DNA of 64,000 bases from Flagellimonas eckloniae (GCF_001413955.1 NZ_LCTZ01000002.1:744001-808000), one strand, 5' to 3'; shown: positions 35,906-44,008, counted from the stretch's first letter. A program made the numbers and translations. Notes: generated by a model from the letters alone, not told the origin.

Positions 35906-36745
35906 TTAAGTTCCATGGGTTGTTTGCTTTTTTACTGCTATCATCATATGTGGACTGAAAGGTAACAGGTAACTATCGTTTTCTGTGATTTCAATTAGTT
36001 CCAATAATGTTTTTTTTCTTTTATGATTTAACATATTTGAAAAGTAAGCTTTGTCCAACCAGGCCATACCTTCAATAGCATATATGTTAAGATAGGTTAA
36101 CCCTTGATTTATGAATTCGTCCTTGAGTTGTTCAGGTCTATGATAATATGCTTCGGCCAGAAGCCAAGGAAAATTATCTGGTGGGTTATGTATTCCCGTT
36201 GTTAATTCTTCCTTGCACATGTCAAAAAATTTTTCTTTGTGAATAAGACCATTTAAAAGGCCAACTAAAGTGGATGCTGTATAATTGATTGCGAAACCTA
36301 ATATAACCCCATTGTTTTTAATAACCCGTTTTGCTTCGCAAATGGTTAATTTTCGGTCAGTCTGGTCCTGAAGATGATATAGGGGACCATGTAAGATTAT
36401 CAGATCTGCAAAATTGTCTGGAAAATTCAATTTGCGAGATTCGCCTATATGAACGGAAAACTTGTTCTTTAATTTTTGAGACCTGTCTTTAGCTATTTTA
36501 ATATGCTTTGAAACAGGCTCAATTAAATGAACTTGATGTCCTTTCTTGGCAAGCCATTCCGAATACTTTCCTGTCCCGCCACCCACATCAATTATTTTTG
36601 AAGGTGTAATGGTGGTGTGCTTTGCTATTAATGATTTAATTCTTTCAAATTCGAATATTCCCATTCCCTTTTCAAGTCTGGTATCTTCAGATGCTCTATT
36701 GTAAAATACTTCTATATTGTGGCTTATTAACTGTTTTCTTTTCAT
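35906..36745 (-). CDS. Class I SAM-dependent methyltransferase
   Basis: A 279-residue protein with the SAM-binding glycine motif DVGGGTGKYSEWLAKKG (motif I at about residues 47-63), the acidic end of strand 2 (VHLIEP), and LIILHGPLYHLQD as motif II. The C-terminal half (FAINYTASTLVGLLNGL) is hydrophobic and may bind a large or lipid substrate. The substrate is unknown. It is preceded by the inverted-repeat-rich region at 36805-37013, which would lie in or before its leader. Confidence 0.85.
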   Translation of the reverse strand: MKRKQLISHNIEVFYNRASEDTRLEKGMGIFEFERIKSLIAKHTTITPSKIIDVGGGTGKYSEWLAKKGHQVHLIEPVSKHIKIAKDRSQKLKNKFSVHIGESRKLNFPDNFADLIILHGPLYHLQDQTDRKLTICEAKRVIKNNGVILGFAINYTASTLVGLLNGLIHKEKFFDMCKEELTTGIHNPPDNFPWLLAEAYYHRPEQLKDEFINQGLTYLNIYAIEGMAWLDKAYFSNMLNHKRKKTLLELIEITENDSYLLPFSPHMMIAVKKQTTHGT

Positions 36746-36804
36746 TTTAATTCAATGTATTTATACCACATCGTGATGCATGAAATCCATGTAAAATGTG
36801 ACAT

Positions 36805-36830
36805 AACAATTGATTTTACGGTCAATTGTT
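36805..36830. other. Hairpin AACAATTGA / TCAATTGTT, 9-bp stem
   Basis: Perfect 9-bp arms (36805-36813 and 36822-36830) around an 8-nt loop. On the plus strand it is followed by TTTTG like a weak terminator, but no rightward gene ends here. Confidence 0.45.
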
Positions 36831-36863
36831 TTTGTTAAAGGTTAGATGAAATGAATTGACGAG

Positions 36864-36947
36864 ATTATCCGTGCATTAAAAAATCGGAAGACTTAATGCA
36901 TTTATAGTCCGTTTAACGGAATCGTCTTTTTGAAAGACCCGGATAAT
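36864..36947. other. Cloverleaf-like nested inverted repeats (possible structured RNA)
   Basis: A closing 8-bp stem ATTATCCG (36864-36871)/CGGATAAT (36940-36947) encloses three hairpins: TGCATTAA/TTAATGCA (36872-36900, 13-nt loop), TCCGT/ACGGA (36908-36920) and GTCTTT/AAAGAC (36924-36938). Only 11 bases lie outside stems and loops. It is not a tRNA: arm order and sizes do not fit and there is no TTCGA arm. It lies in the 318-nt spacer between two leftward genes, so it could be part of a 3' or 5' untranslated region, a small RNA, or a protein-binding site. No gene was found in the spacer. Confidence 0.45.
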
Positions 36948-36967
36948 ATGTTTAATTAGTAGAACAG

Positions 36968-37013
36968 ACAACAAAAATAAAAATTCCAATTTTATTCCAT
37001 GGAAGTTTGTTGT
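36968..37013. other. Inverted repeat ACAACAAA / TTTGTTGT with inner TTCCATGGAA palindrome
   Basis: Eight-bp arms at 36968-36975 and 37006-37013, with a perfect 10-bp palindrome at 36995-37004 in between. Located 50-95 nt after the stop of the TPR-HTH regulator on the minus strand. Confidence 0.35.
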
Positions 37014-37063
37014 TTTTAATTGCAGTAATCGAAAAATAAGCGATTATAACTTGTTGGTTTCGT

Positions 37064-38953
37064 CTATAGGGAATTCAAAAAACTGTTTAAATCCGTTTCC
37101 TTACCCAGTTCTAACTTCTTTTTTAAGCGGTATTTGGATTTTAGGATACTGTCCGGAAGTACATTCAGCGTGGCCGCAATCTCCTTGGTGGTTAGGTTCA
37201 TCCGCAAAAAGGCGGCCAAGCGGATTTCCTTTTCCGAAATGTCGGGATAGAGGGTCTTTAGCTTTTGGTCAAAGTCGTTATGCACTTCGGAGAAATAGGA
37301 TTTAAAGACTTCCCAGTCCTTGTCGGAGGCATTTTGTCTTTTAAGTAGCATCACAATCCGCCGGAATTCCACCTTAAATTTTTCCGGGGAATTTCTGAGA
37401 TTTTCCAGATTCTCTTTCAGTTCTTGGATAAAGGTGTTTTTTTGGACCAAGTGCAAGGTCTGACTGGTGAGCTCTTTTTTCTTGTGTTCGATTTCCTGCT
37501 TATAGATTTCTTCCTGTTTTTCCCTAGCAATGCGATTCCTTTTGATGCGTTGACGATAACCAAAAACGGAAAGTCCAAATAGGGCTAGGGCAGAGGCCAT
37601 ACCCCCGGCATAAAGGCCCTTGCGAAGGTTGTCCACTTTGGCTTTCTCATTTAGGGTATTAATTTCCTCTTCCTGAAGGGCGATTTCAGCTTCTTTCTTT
37701 TCGGTTTCATAAATAAGCTTCCATTCTTCAACTTTATTTATTCTTTCTTTTTGAAATATGCTATCATTGATTTTCTTAAAAGCCTTGTGATATTTTAACG
37801 CGTTCTGATTTGAACCGACTATTTCCGATAGTCCTGCCAAGTTTTGATAAGCATCCTTCTGTTGAGTTAAGAGACTAGCATCAATTGCAATACCCAATCC
37901 TTCCTTTAAGAAAATTTCTCCTTGTTCGTATTCTTTTTGGGCAACTGCCAATTCACCCAAAAGAATTAGCGAGCGGGATATACTATGTTTCACATTGGTA
38001 GGCCTTGAAAAGCTCAAGGCTTCTTTGGTAACCAATTCTGATTGTTTGAAATCTCCCATTCTTTGGAGGAGTAATGCCTTGGTCAATAGACCATCAGCTA
38101 TATTGATCTTAAAATCAAGGGCCTTGGATAAATCAATTCCCTTATTAACAAAACGTATAGCCTCAGCATGCTTTTCCTTGTTATCCAGAAAAAGTGCTGC
38201 TAATCTTAATTTAGCAGTACTTTCCCATCTTGGGTTCTTATTGCGTTCAAAGAACGTATTTATCTTTCTAAGGTAATCCTCTGCCGCTAGGGAATCCTTA
38301 AGTTCATGATAGAAACTTGCAATGCCGAAGTAGGACATATGAATCTCAAATGAATCTTTGCTCTTTTCTAGTAAACGGGCGGCATCCAATGCCTTTTGTA
38401 GGCCAATCTCATAGTAGCCCTTCTTTCCATAGGTATCCGCTATGAACCTTTTAATTTTTGATATTTGAACAGTATCCTTAACAGTCAAAAAATTTGTCAA
38501 AGCCTTGTTATAATAGTACAAGGTACTATCCATCACATCTTGTTCGCTAAAATCCAAACCGAGATTCAAATAGATATACCCAGTTTTCAATGAGTCTTTT
38601 TGTCTTTTATATATTTTAAGTGCTTTGTAGTATTCCAGACCGGAGTTCTTATAGTTGGTGAGATAAGAAAAACATATCCCTCTCCTGGTATAACCTAGTG
38701 CCAAAGTACTATCGTTTTTTAGCGTTTTGGCATTTGCAATTATTTTATCAGCATATGTCATCGCCAACCTGGTTTGCCCATCAATTGTAGCTTCCCATAG
38801 ATGATTTAAGACTTTATCTTTCTTTTTTCCTGAGATATTTGTGTCCTTTAAAAGGGCTGATAAACTATCAATTCGGTCTTGCCCTTGCAACTGTGCATGG
38901 CAATGAATTGAACATAGGAACAATAAAATTGCTGGGAGGTATGAGGTTTTCAT
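37064..38953 (-). CDS. Membrane TPR sensor / LuxR-like HTH regulator
   Basis: The 629-residue protein has a signal peptide (ending CHAQ), a run of tetratricopeptide repeats over about residues 25-410, and a charged coiled-coil. A single membrane helix follows near 450-468 (GLYAGGMASALALFGLSVFGY), then a cytoplasmic coiled-coil and a C-terminal helix-turn-helix (SEKEIRLAAFLRMNLTTKEI, last 60 residues). This is a one-component, membrane-tethered transcription regulator of a type common in Bacteroidota, with the TPR part sensing in the periplasm. It faces the surface-protein operon at 39258 across a 304-bp spacer with five TTGTCCAT repeats, which are its likely target. Confidence 0.85.
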   Translation of the reverse strand: MKTSYLPAILLFLCSIHCHAQLQGQDRIDSLSALLKDTNISGKKKDKVLNHLWEATIDGQTRLAMTYADKIIANAKTLKNDSTLALGYTRRGICFSYLTNYKNSGLEYYKALKIYKRQKDSLKTGYIYLNLGLDFSEQDVMDSTLYYYNKALTNFLTVKDTVQISKIKRFIADTYGKKGYYEIGLQKALDAARLLEKSKDSFEIHMSYFGIASFYHELKDSLAAEDYLRKINTFFERNKNPRWESTAKLRLAALFLDNKEKHAEAIRFVNKGIDLSKALDFKINIADGLLTKALLLQRMGDFKQSELVTKEALSFSRPTNVKHSISRSLILLGELAVAQKEYEQGEIFLKEGLGIAIDASLLTQQKDAYQNLAGLSEIVGSNQNALKYHKAFKKINDSIFQKERINKVEEWKLIYETEKKEAEIALQEEEINTLNEKAKVDNLRKGLYAGGMASALALFGLSVFGYRQRIKRNRIAREKQEEIYKQEIEHKKKELTSQTLHLVQKNTFIQELKENLENLRNSPEKFKVEFRRIVMLLKRQNASDKDWEVFKSYFSEVHNDFDQKLKTLYPDISEKEIRLAAFLRMNLTTKEIAATLNVLPDSILKSKYRLKKKLELGKETDLNSFLNSL

Positions 38954-39028
38954 TTGAGGTTGATTGAGTCACCAAGATACTTATTATATCCTTTGAAAAT
39001 CGTTCTAAATCAACCTACAAAATCACAT

Positions 39029-39036
39029 TTGTCCAT
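39029..39036 (+). promoter_or_regulatory. TTGTCCAT repeat, outlying copy
   Basis: Same 8-mer and orientation as the cluster at 39137-39190, 108 bp upstream of its first copy and closer to the regulator gene. Confidence 0.45.
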
Positions 39037-39136
39037 ACGGTGGCTGTAAGAATTGTTTTCAAAAAACCATGTATTTCAACTTTAATTATTGATAATCAAT
39101 ATTTTACAAAACATTGCAGGTGGGTGAGTATTTCAT

Positions 39137-39190
39137 TTGTCCATAGTTAAAAAATGGCTTGTCCATTGCGCTTGTCCATACTTTGTCCAT
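39137..39190 (+). promoter_or_regulatory. Cluster of four direct TTGTCCAT repeats
   Basis: Copies start at 39137, 39159, 39172 and 39183, with steps of 22, 13 and 11 bp and all in the same orientation. By chance one expects about two copies of an 8-mer on both strands of 64 kb, so four in 54 bp is striking. The last copy ends 33 bp before the -7 box, a position suited to an activator. The neighbouring HTH protein is the obvious candidate binder. Confidence 0.65.
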
Positions 39191-39191
39191 G

Positions 39192-39218
39192 CCCAAAATT
39201 AGGTCTGGGCCTTTTGGG
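39192..39218. other. Inverted repeat CCCAAAA / TTTTGGG between activator sites and -7 box
   Basis: Seven-bp arms at 39192-39198 and 39212-39218; an alternative inner pairing GCCCA/TGGGC also exists. It occupies the place where a -33 element would be. Confidence 0.35.
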
Positions 39219-39222
39219 ATTC

Positions 39223-39230
39223 TAGTTTTG
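39223..39230 (+). promoter_or_regulatory. -7 box TAGTTTTG of the surface-protein operon
   Basis: TAnnTTTG match 28 nt before the ATG at 39258. No TTTG lies 17-20 bp upstream, as expected for a promoter that needs an activator. Confidence 0.55.
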
Positions 39231-39257
39231 GGGTGTTGAATCTTAAACCAAACAATT

Positions 39258-39797
39258 ATGAAATCAATTATCCAAAAACTTAGAATGCTGCCCCTATTGT
39301 TATTAGGTATGACCCTTATGACCACAATTTCCTGTAGTGAAGATGAAGCGGAAACTCCCGTTGAACCAGAGGACATAAGTTTCCGGGTCAGTCTAACAAA
39401 AATTAAGGCGACCGATACTTCCGGGGAAGGTGATGCCAACAATGTGGAACTTGAAATCTATGGTGACCTAACTACGTCCTTAACAATTGGCACCACGGTA
39501 GATACCAGAGTACTATGGTCAATAGCTATGGATGAGGCGATTAGTGTAGGGCAAAATGACACCCAATTGATCGGTGAGGCAACCTTTACCGTACCTGAGG
39601 ATCAATTGAGCAATAGCAGTATCACCTGTGCCGGCGAATTGGACGAAAATGATGGAGGCGGTTTTTTTCAGTTCCAAGGCGATGAATCAAGCACCTTTAC
39701 CTTGGCTGCCATTAACGGCACCCAAGACGTTGAGCTCACGTTTTCAGAACCTGCTGGCCAGACCGTAGTGGTGACCTTTACGGTAACACGGCTTTAA
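39258..39797 (+). CDS. Hypothetical lipoprotein, first gene of the surface operon
   Basis: A 179-residue protein with a long lipoprotein signal (MTTISC lipobox at about residues 22-27), an acidic linker (EDEAETPVEPED), and an all-beta domain of about 135 residues without known motifs. Its C-terminal strand (TVVVTFTVTRL) is not a T9SS sorting signal. No family is recognised. It is likely anchored to the outer membrane. It is first behind the TTGTCCAT-regulated promoter and separated from the next gene by a strong hairpin. Confidence 0.7.
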   Translation: MKSIIQKLRMLPLLLLGMTLMTTISCSEDEAETPVEPEDISFRVSLTKIKATDTSGEGDANNVELEIYGDLTTSLTIGTTVDTRVLWSIAMDEAISVGQNDTQLIGEATFTVPEDQLSNSSITCAGELDENDGGGFFQFQGDESSTFTLAAINGTQDVELTFSEPAGQTVVVTFTVTRL

Positions 39798-39806
39798 TGT
39801 TTGTAT

Positions 39807-39857
39807 AAGCGGCTGGTACCTAAAGTTGTGGATTCAACAACTTGGTATTGGTCGCTT
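39807..39857 (+). terminator. Long interrupted hairpin, attenuator/terminator-like
   Basis: AAGCG, TACC and AAGTTGT pair in order with ACAACTT, GGTA and CGCTT around a 7-nt loop, 16 bp in all, followed by TTTTC. It lies inside the operon, after the lipoprotein gene. It could lower expression of the later genes or mark an RNA-processing site. Confidence 0.5.
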
Positions 39858-39923
39858 TTCAATAGGCATGGGGCAAGGTACCCAATTAAAGCCTACATTT
39901 AAGCAACCATTCAATCAACCTCT

Positions 39924-40412
39924 ATGAAAATACTTTTACTCCTTTCTTTTTTATTTACGATTTCCCTTTCCGGCCAAACCTTAAAACGGCAGATGTTGTC
40001 CATGGCCGGAGGGAGCCAATTGGTGCAAACCGGTAACGGCAATTTCTTTATCCAAGAAAGTATTGGCCAACAGTCCGTGATCCGAACTTTTGAAAGTAAC
40101 GACAACGAACTGCGCCAAGGTTTTGTACAGCCGGTCAAGGCCATTGTATTTGGGGGCGACCCCAACGCACTGCAACTGCTGGTCTATCCCAATCCGTTTG
40201 AAAGCGGGGTGGTAGTGAATCTAAATGAAGCAGTGTCGGATGCCATAGATGTATATCTCTTTGATATGCAAGGCCGTTTGGTACACCAACGCCAATATGA
40301 TCAGAATCAGAACCCCTTGGTGATTCCCCTGGAGCAGTTTGCGCAAGGAGGCTACTTTATAAAAGTACAGTCCGGGCAACAACAGCAGGTGAAACAACTC
40401 TTAAAGCGCTGA
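39924..40412 (+). CDS. Small secreted protein with T9SS type A sorting domain
   Basis: A 162-residue protein with a signal peptide (ending LSGQ), about 65 residues of cargo with IGQQSVIRTF and LRQGFVQP strands, and a C-terminal type A sorting domain: LLVYPNPFESGVVV, DVYLFDMQGRLV and GGYFIKVQ ... KQLLKR. The domain directs export through the type IX system and is cut off at the surface. The cargo part is very short and resembles the strand that often precedes such domains, so the protein may be little more than an adaptor or surface component. It is followed 2 nt later by the barrel gene. Confidence 0.88.
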   Translation: MKILLLLSFLFTISLSGQTLKRQMLSMAGGSQLVQTGNGNFFIQESIGQQSVIRTFESNDNELRQGFVQPVKAIVFGGDPNALQLLVYPNPFESGVVVNLNEAVSDAIDVYLFDMQGRLVHQRQYDQNQNPLVIPLEQFAQGGYFIKVQSGQQQQVKQLLKR

Positions 40413-40414
40413 TC

Positions 40415-41068
40415 ATGAAGTATTGTATGTATTTCATGATCCTTTTTGCTACGCATTTGGGGCAATCCCAACTGCTGTATGCGGAGATGGGACAGTCCAT
40501 TTCCAATTTTGAATATCAAAATTCCGCTGGGGGCACCCTGGACAATTTGCAGTCGGCCACCAACAGCTTTTTAGGATTTGGGTATACCTTCCAGCTACCC
40601 AATGACAAGCTTAATATTGACGTGGGGCTCAGCTACACCAATTATGGCGCCAAAGGCAGCGATGAAGTTTTGGACAATTTTTTTGAATGGGACGTTTCCT
40701 ACGCGGGATTGCAAACCGGAGTGACCTATTACTTTGCAAGATCCAAGGAGTTTAAATTCTTTGGCACCCTGAACGCTTCCCTGGAGTATTTGCTACGGGG
40801 CACCCAAACCCTGAACAACCAAGTCTTCAACTTAAGCGGGGAGGACGAATTTGACAACTTTCTTGTTGTGCCCCGGGCAGGGGTGGGCATCCAGTATCCC
40901 ATATCCAACAAAGCCGCACTCTATGTGCAATACCAATATGGAAAAAGCTACTCATTGGTCAATTCCAATCCCAATGACGATGAAAAACTTAGTATAACCA
41001 CACATAACATCGGAATAGGCATTACTATTCAATTACCGGGATGTAACTGTTCCTTTAAAAACTTTTAA
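40415..41068 (+). CDS. Outer-membrane beta-barrel protein of the surface operon
   Basis: A 217-residue protein with a signal peptide ending GQSQ and repeated amphipathic strands (LGFGYTFQLP, LNIDVGLSYTNYG, VGIQYPISNKAALYVQYQYGKSYS, NIGIGITIQL), typical of an 8-10-stranded barrel (porin-like, OMP_b-brl-type). The final CNCSFKNF tail is unusual for a barrel and could be exposed. It probably anchors or transports components of the surface assembly. Overlap-free but only 1 nt from the next gene. Confidence 0.75.
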   Translation: MKYCMYFMILFATHLGQSQLLYAEMGQSISNFEYQNSAGGTLDNLQSATNSFLGFGYTFQLPNDKLNIDVGLSYTNYGAKGSDEVLDNFFEWDVSYAGLQTGVTYYFARSKEFKFFGTLNASLEYLLRGTQTLNNQVFNLSGEDEFDNFLVVPRAGVGIQYPISNKAALYVQYQYGKSYSLVNSNPNDDEKLSITTHNIGIGITIQLPGCNCSFKNF

Positions 41069-41069
41069 A

Positions 41070-42968
41070 ATGAAAAATCTATACTTTTTTATACTGCTTT
41101 GCTTGACCTCGGTCGTTGCCATAGGGCAAACCGAAGGAATCACCTACCAGGCGGTACTAGTGGACAACAACCCGGATGAGATTCCTGGGGTGGATGTGCC
41201 CTCAAGTAACATTCCCGATCAACCCTTGACCATCCGCTTCTCCATTATAGATGCGTTCGGTTTCACGGAGTACCAAGAAACCCAGGAAACGCAAACGGAT
41301 GCTTATGGCACCATCAATCTGGTGATCGGGGAGGGACAGCGTACCCAGGAAAGTTCGGTCAATTTTAATCAAATTAATTGGGATGGACCAAAGACCTTAA
41401 ATGTGGATATTGATTTGGAGGCAGGTACCAATTTTTCTGCCTTTAGCTCCCAGTCGCTAAACTATGTGCCCTATGTGCGCCACAGAAATTTGGTCGCAGA
41501 CGGCATTACCAACTTGAACAGTACCTTGAACGTCAACAACCAAAGCACCGCCAATTTTGATGGTGATGTGAACATTGACCAGGTATTGACCGTTGAAGAC
41601 GAGGCCAATTTTTTTGATCGGGTGACCATTGACGCTGCAATGACCGAAACGGACCAAGCCAATATTGATGCCTATCCGCTGCAAGTCACAGGCAGTAACC
41701 AAGGCATGGCCATTCAGTTGAACACGCCAACAGCCTTTAGAAGCAATAATTTCATTTCGTTCTGGAACTCGGATGATGAAGCCATTGGACGAATAGAAGG
41801 GTTCCGGGCCTTTACCACGGTGGACAATGGTGATGTTATTGATATTCTATTTCTTTCTGAACCGGACGAAGACGAGGCAAAAGACCGGGAAGATGATGAC
41901 AACGCCCCACCTGCTGAGGCACCTGCCGAACTGGACATTTATGCCACAGATACCTATTCCATGGACCTTTTATTGGAAATCATTGACCTCTATGAGGCCT
42001 CTGCTGCTTTTGGGGTAAACCTTGGTGCCTGTATTGCCGGGGTAGGGGTGGCAGGAGATTGTGATGATGCGGTATGGACGGCCTTTGCGCTTTATTTGAG
42101 AGGGGTACAATTGACCTACTTTGTACGGTACAATGAGACCAATACCGGAGTTGCCTTTGAATCCGGGGGAGCTGATTATGCCGAATGGCTCCAAAAAAAC
42201 AACCCTAATGAAATCATGTCCTTTGGGGATGTGGTGGGCGTTAAATCTGGGGTTATCTCAAAAAACTTTGCGGATGCGGAAAAGTTCATGGTGATTTCCA
42301 AGAACCCCATTGTTTCGGGTGCCATGCCCAAGGCCGAAGAAGAATATAAATTTAAAAAGGTGGCCTTTATCGGGCAGGTGCCCGTTAAAGTTTTGGGAGA
42401 AGTGGAGAAAGGCGATTATATCCTTCCTTCCGGCAATGCCGATGGGATGGCCATAGCGGTGCACCCTGATGCGATGCGGGTCAATGATTACAAGCGTATT
42501 ATAGGCGTAGCGTGGGAATCGTACCATGGTGACGAACTGTTCTCGTATATCAATACAGCTGTAGGAATCAACAGCAATGATTTGGTCCAAGAGATTAGCC
42601 AGATGCAAATGGTGATGAACCAAATGCAGGAGGCCATGGTGCAAACCAACCCCTCCTATGTTCCCCATTATTTTGATGTGGAAAACGTATCACTTTCCAA
42701 TACGGTGCAGACCACCCGATCAAAAACCATGCAACAAGTGGTGATGCAACAATACGGCATTGATGGAAATTTGACCACCCAGGAAACATTTTCCGAAATT
42801 AACACCCTGATTCATTCGGAGGCTATGAAAAATAGCTTCTTTGATTTTTCCGAGCTGCCCTATTTGGACGAAGTATTGACCAATCCTACCGAAGAAAATG
42901 TTGCGCAGTACACGGCATTCTATACCAATGCGGCCAAACGTTTGCGCGACCTGGTGGGTGGAAATTAA
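41070..42968 (+). CDS. Large secreted surface protein with GADYAEW-type (peptidase G2/tail-fibre-like) C-terminal region
   Basis: The 632-residue protein has a signal peptide (ending AIGQ). Its N-terminal beta domain (TYQAVLVDNNP...LTIRFSIIDA) is of the kind found in many Bacteroidota surface proteins. A strand-repeat region follows with LNVNNQSTANFDGDVNIDQ, as in triple-helical tail-fibre-like stalks. Then comes an intramolecular-chaperone-like part, GGADYAEWLQ (about residues 369-378), VGVKSGVISKNF and KVAFIGQVPVKVLGEVEKGDYILPSG. That part resembles the peptidase G2 / fibre-tip region. No T9SS domain is evident, so its export route may rely on the neighbouring barrel. A fibre or adhesin role is inferred. 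Confidence 0.7.
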   Translation: MKNLYFFILLCLTSVVAIGQTEGITYQAVLVDNNPDEIPGVDVPSSNIPDQPLTIRFSIIDAFGFTEYQETQETQTDAYGTINLVIGEGQRTQESSVNFNQINWDGPKTLNVDIDLEAGTNFSAFSSQSLNYVPYVRHRNLVADGITNLNSTLNVNNQSTANFDGDVNIDQVLTVEDEANFFDRVTIDAAMTETDQANIDAYPLQVTGSNQGMAIQLNTPTAFRSNNFISFWNSDDEAIGRIEGFRAFTTVDNGDVIDILFLSEPDEDEAKDREDDDNAPPAEAPAELDIYATDTYSMDLLLEIIDLYEASAAFGVNLGACIAGVGVAGDCDDAVWTAFALYLRGVQLTYFVRYNETNTGVAFESGGADYAEWLQKNNPNEIMSFGDVVGVKSGVISKNFADAEKFMVISKNPIVSGAMPKAEEEYKFKKVAFIGQVPVKVLGEVEKGDYILPSGNADGMAIAVHPDAMRVNDYKRIIGVAWESYHGDELFSYINTAVGINSNDLVQEISQMQMVMNQMQEAMVQTNPSYVPHYFDVENVSLSNTVQTTRSKTMQQVVMQQYGIDGNLTTQETFSEINTLIHSEAMKNSFFDFSELPYLDEVLTNPTEENVAQYTAFYTNAAKRLRDLVGGN

Positions 42969-42999
42969 TAATGTGTGAAATGCTTTTGACCGATTGCTG

Positions 43000-43908
43000 T
43001 TAATAGTGGTCAGTCACTACCTTTCTAAGGGTCACTTGGGCGGTCTTCTCGTAGTCATCGTGCCAACCAAAATAATTGCCCGTTTTAAAGTAGTTCCAAT
43101 GGGCATATCCATTGCCCACATAGTCATACATCAAGGTATAATCAATGTCGATGTCCTTGGCCTCGCAGCTGAGGGCATAGTAGCACTTGCCTCCCTCGAC
43201 CTTTAGTTTAAAGGTAAATATTTCATTGTCTACCCGGGCGACATCCACTTTGGTATCGAACTGACTTGTCCATAGTTCTCCTTCATCCGGTTTGGTATAA
43301 TGGTCCAACTGGATCATACCGCTGTTCCATCGTATTTTGACCGTTGCCGGGGATCCTTCAAGTCCGGGTGTTTCCTTGCCATGGATTTGGGCCACAATGG
43401 TACGCCCATTTCCTTCCACAAAATCCACATTCAAGGTAGTTTCCAAAATATGTGTGCCTTCATTCATAAACCAATTGTCATTGGTTTCCTGATTGCCCCT
43501 CCAAAATTCGCGAAGCTCTGTTCTACAGTATTTATCACCTAGTTCCGAAAGACCAGAAGTGGTAAAACCGGTAAACTTGGTGAATAGGGTATATGTTCCA
43601 TCTTCGTTTTTATAGAAGTATTCAGATTCATCTGTAGATAAAACATCGTTTTCGATGTCTTCATAAAAAATAGAGGTTGCCTTGCCTTCACCATTATTTA
43701 TAGGTACTGACAAATACCAGTTTTCCCAAACAATGATATCTTCGCTCGTTTCCTCTTCTTGTTCCTGTTCTTCTTCCTCATTGGTTTCCTCCTCTTGTTC
43801 CTCAACATCGGAAATAGGGTCTTCAGGAACTTCAAGCTCCATAGTTTCCGAAGAACTACAGGACAATATAAACAAAATACAAAGTGTAAATAGATGGATG
43901 AACTTCAT
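43000..43908 (-). CDS. Alginate lyase, polysaccharide lyase family 7, lipoprotein
   Basis: About 302 residues from the ATG at 43906-43908: a lipobox (LFILSC), a 30-residue Glu-rich linker (EEQEEETNEEEEQEQEEETS), and a PL7 jelly-roll domain. The three family motifs are present: CRTELREFW, VAQIHGKE (QIH) and HWNYFKTGNYFGW (YFKxGxY). PL7 enzymes cleave alginate by beta-elimination; the QIH form is often linked to guluronate-containing substrates. The linker would hold the enzyme away from the outer membrane. No SusC/SusD or other alginolytic genes are near, so it is a stand-alone gene. It points to a life with brown algae or their debris. Confidence 0.9.
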   Translation of the reverse strand: MKFIHLFTLCILFILSCSSSETMELEVPEDPISDVEEQEEETNEEEEQEQEEETSEDIIVWENWYLSVPINNGEGKATSIFYEDIENDVLSTDESEYFYKNEDGTYTLFTKFTGFTTSGLSELGDKYCRTELREFWRGNQETNDNWFMNEGTHILETTLNVDFVEGNGRTIVAQIHGKETPGLEGSPATVKIRWNSGMIQLDHYTKPDEGELWTSQFDTKVDVARVDNEIFTFKLKVEGGKCYYALSCEAKDIDIDYTLMYDYVGNGYAHWNYFKTGNYFGWHDDYEKTAQVTLRKVVTDHY

Positions 43909-44008
43909 AGCAAAATTGGTTAACCAATTTTCAAATATAGCAATCAAAAGTTACATGGCCCTATTATTTTCGATAAGTTGGGGCTGGTACGGGATAGATT
44001 TGTTGCTT

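Noticed and set aside
36864..36947. tRNA gene suggested by the cloverleaf shape
   Set aside because: Arm lengths and order do not match a tRNA, and there is no TTCGA T-loop or recognisable anticodon arm.
39137..39190. CRISPR array
   Set aside because: Repeat units are only 8 bp with spacers of 3-14 bp and there are no cas genes; a regulator site cluster fits better.
43266..43273. Another TTGTCCAT copy, inside the alginate lyase gene
   Set aside because: Single copy within coding sequence; about two chance copies are expected in the window.
43000..43908. Polysaccharide utilisation locus around the alginate lyase
   Set aside because: No SusC/SusD pair or further alginate genes nearby.
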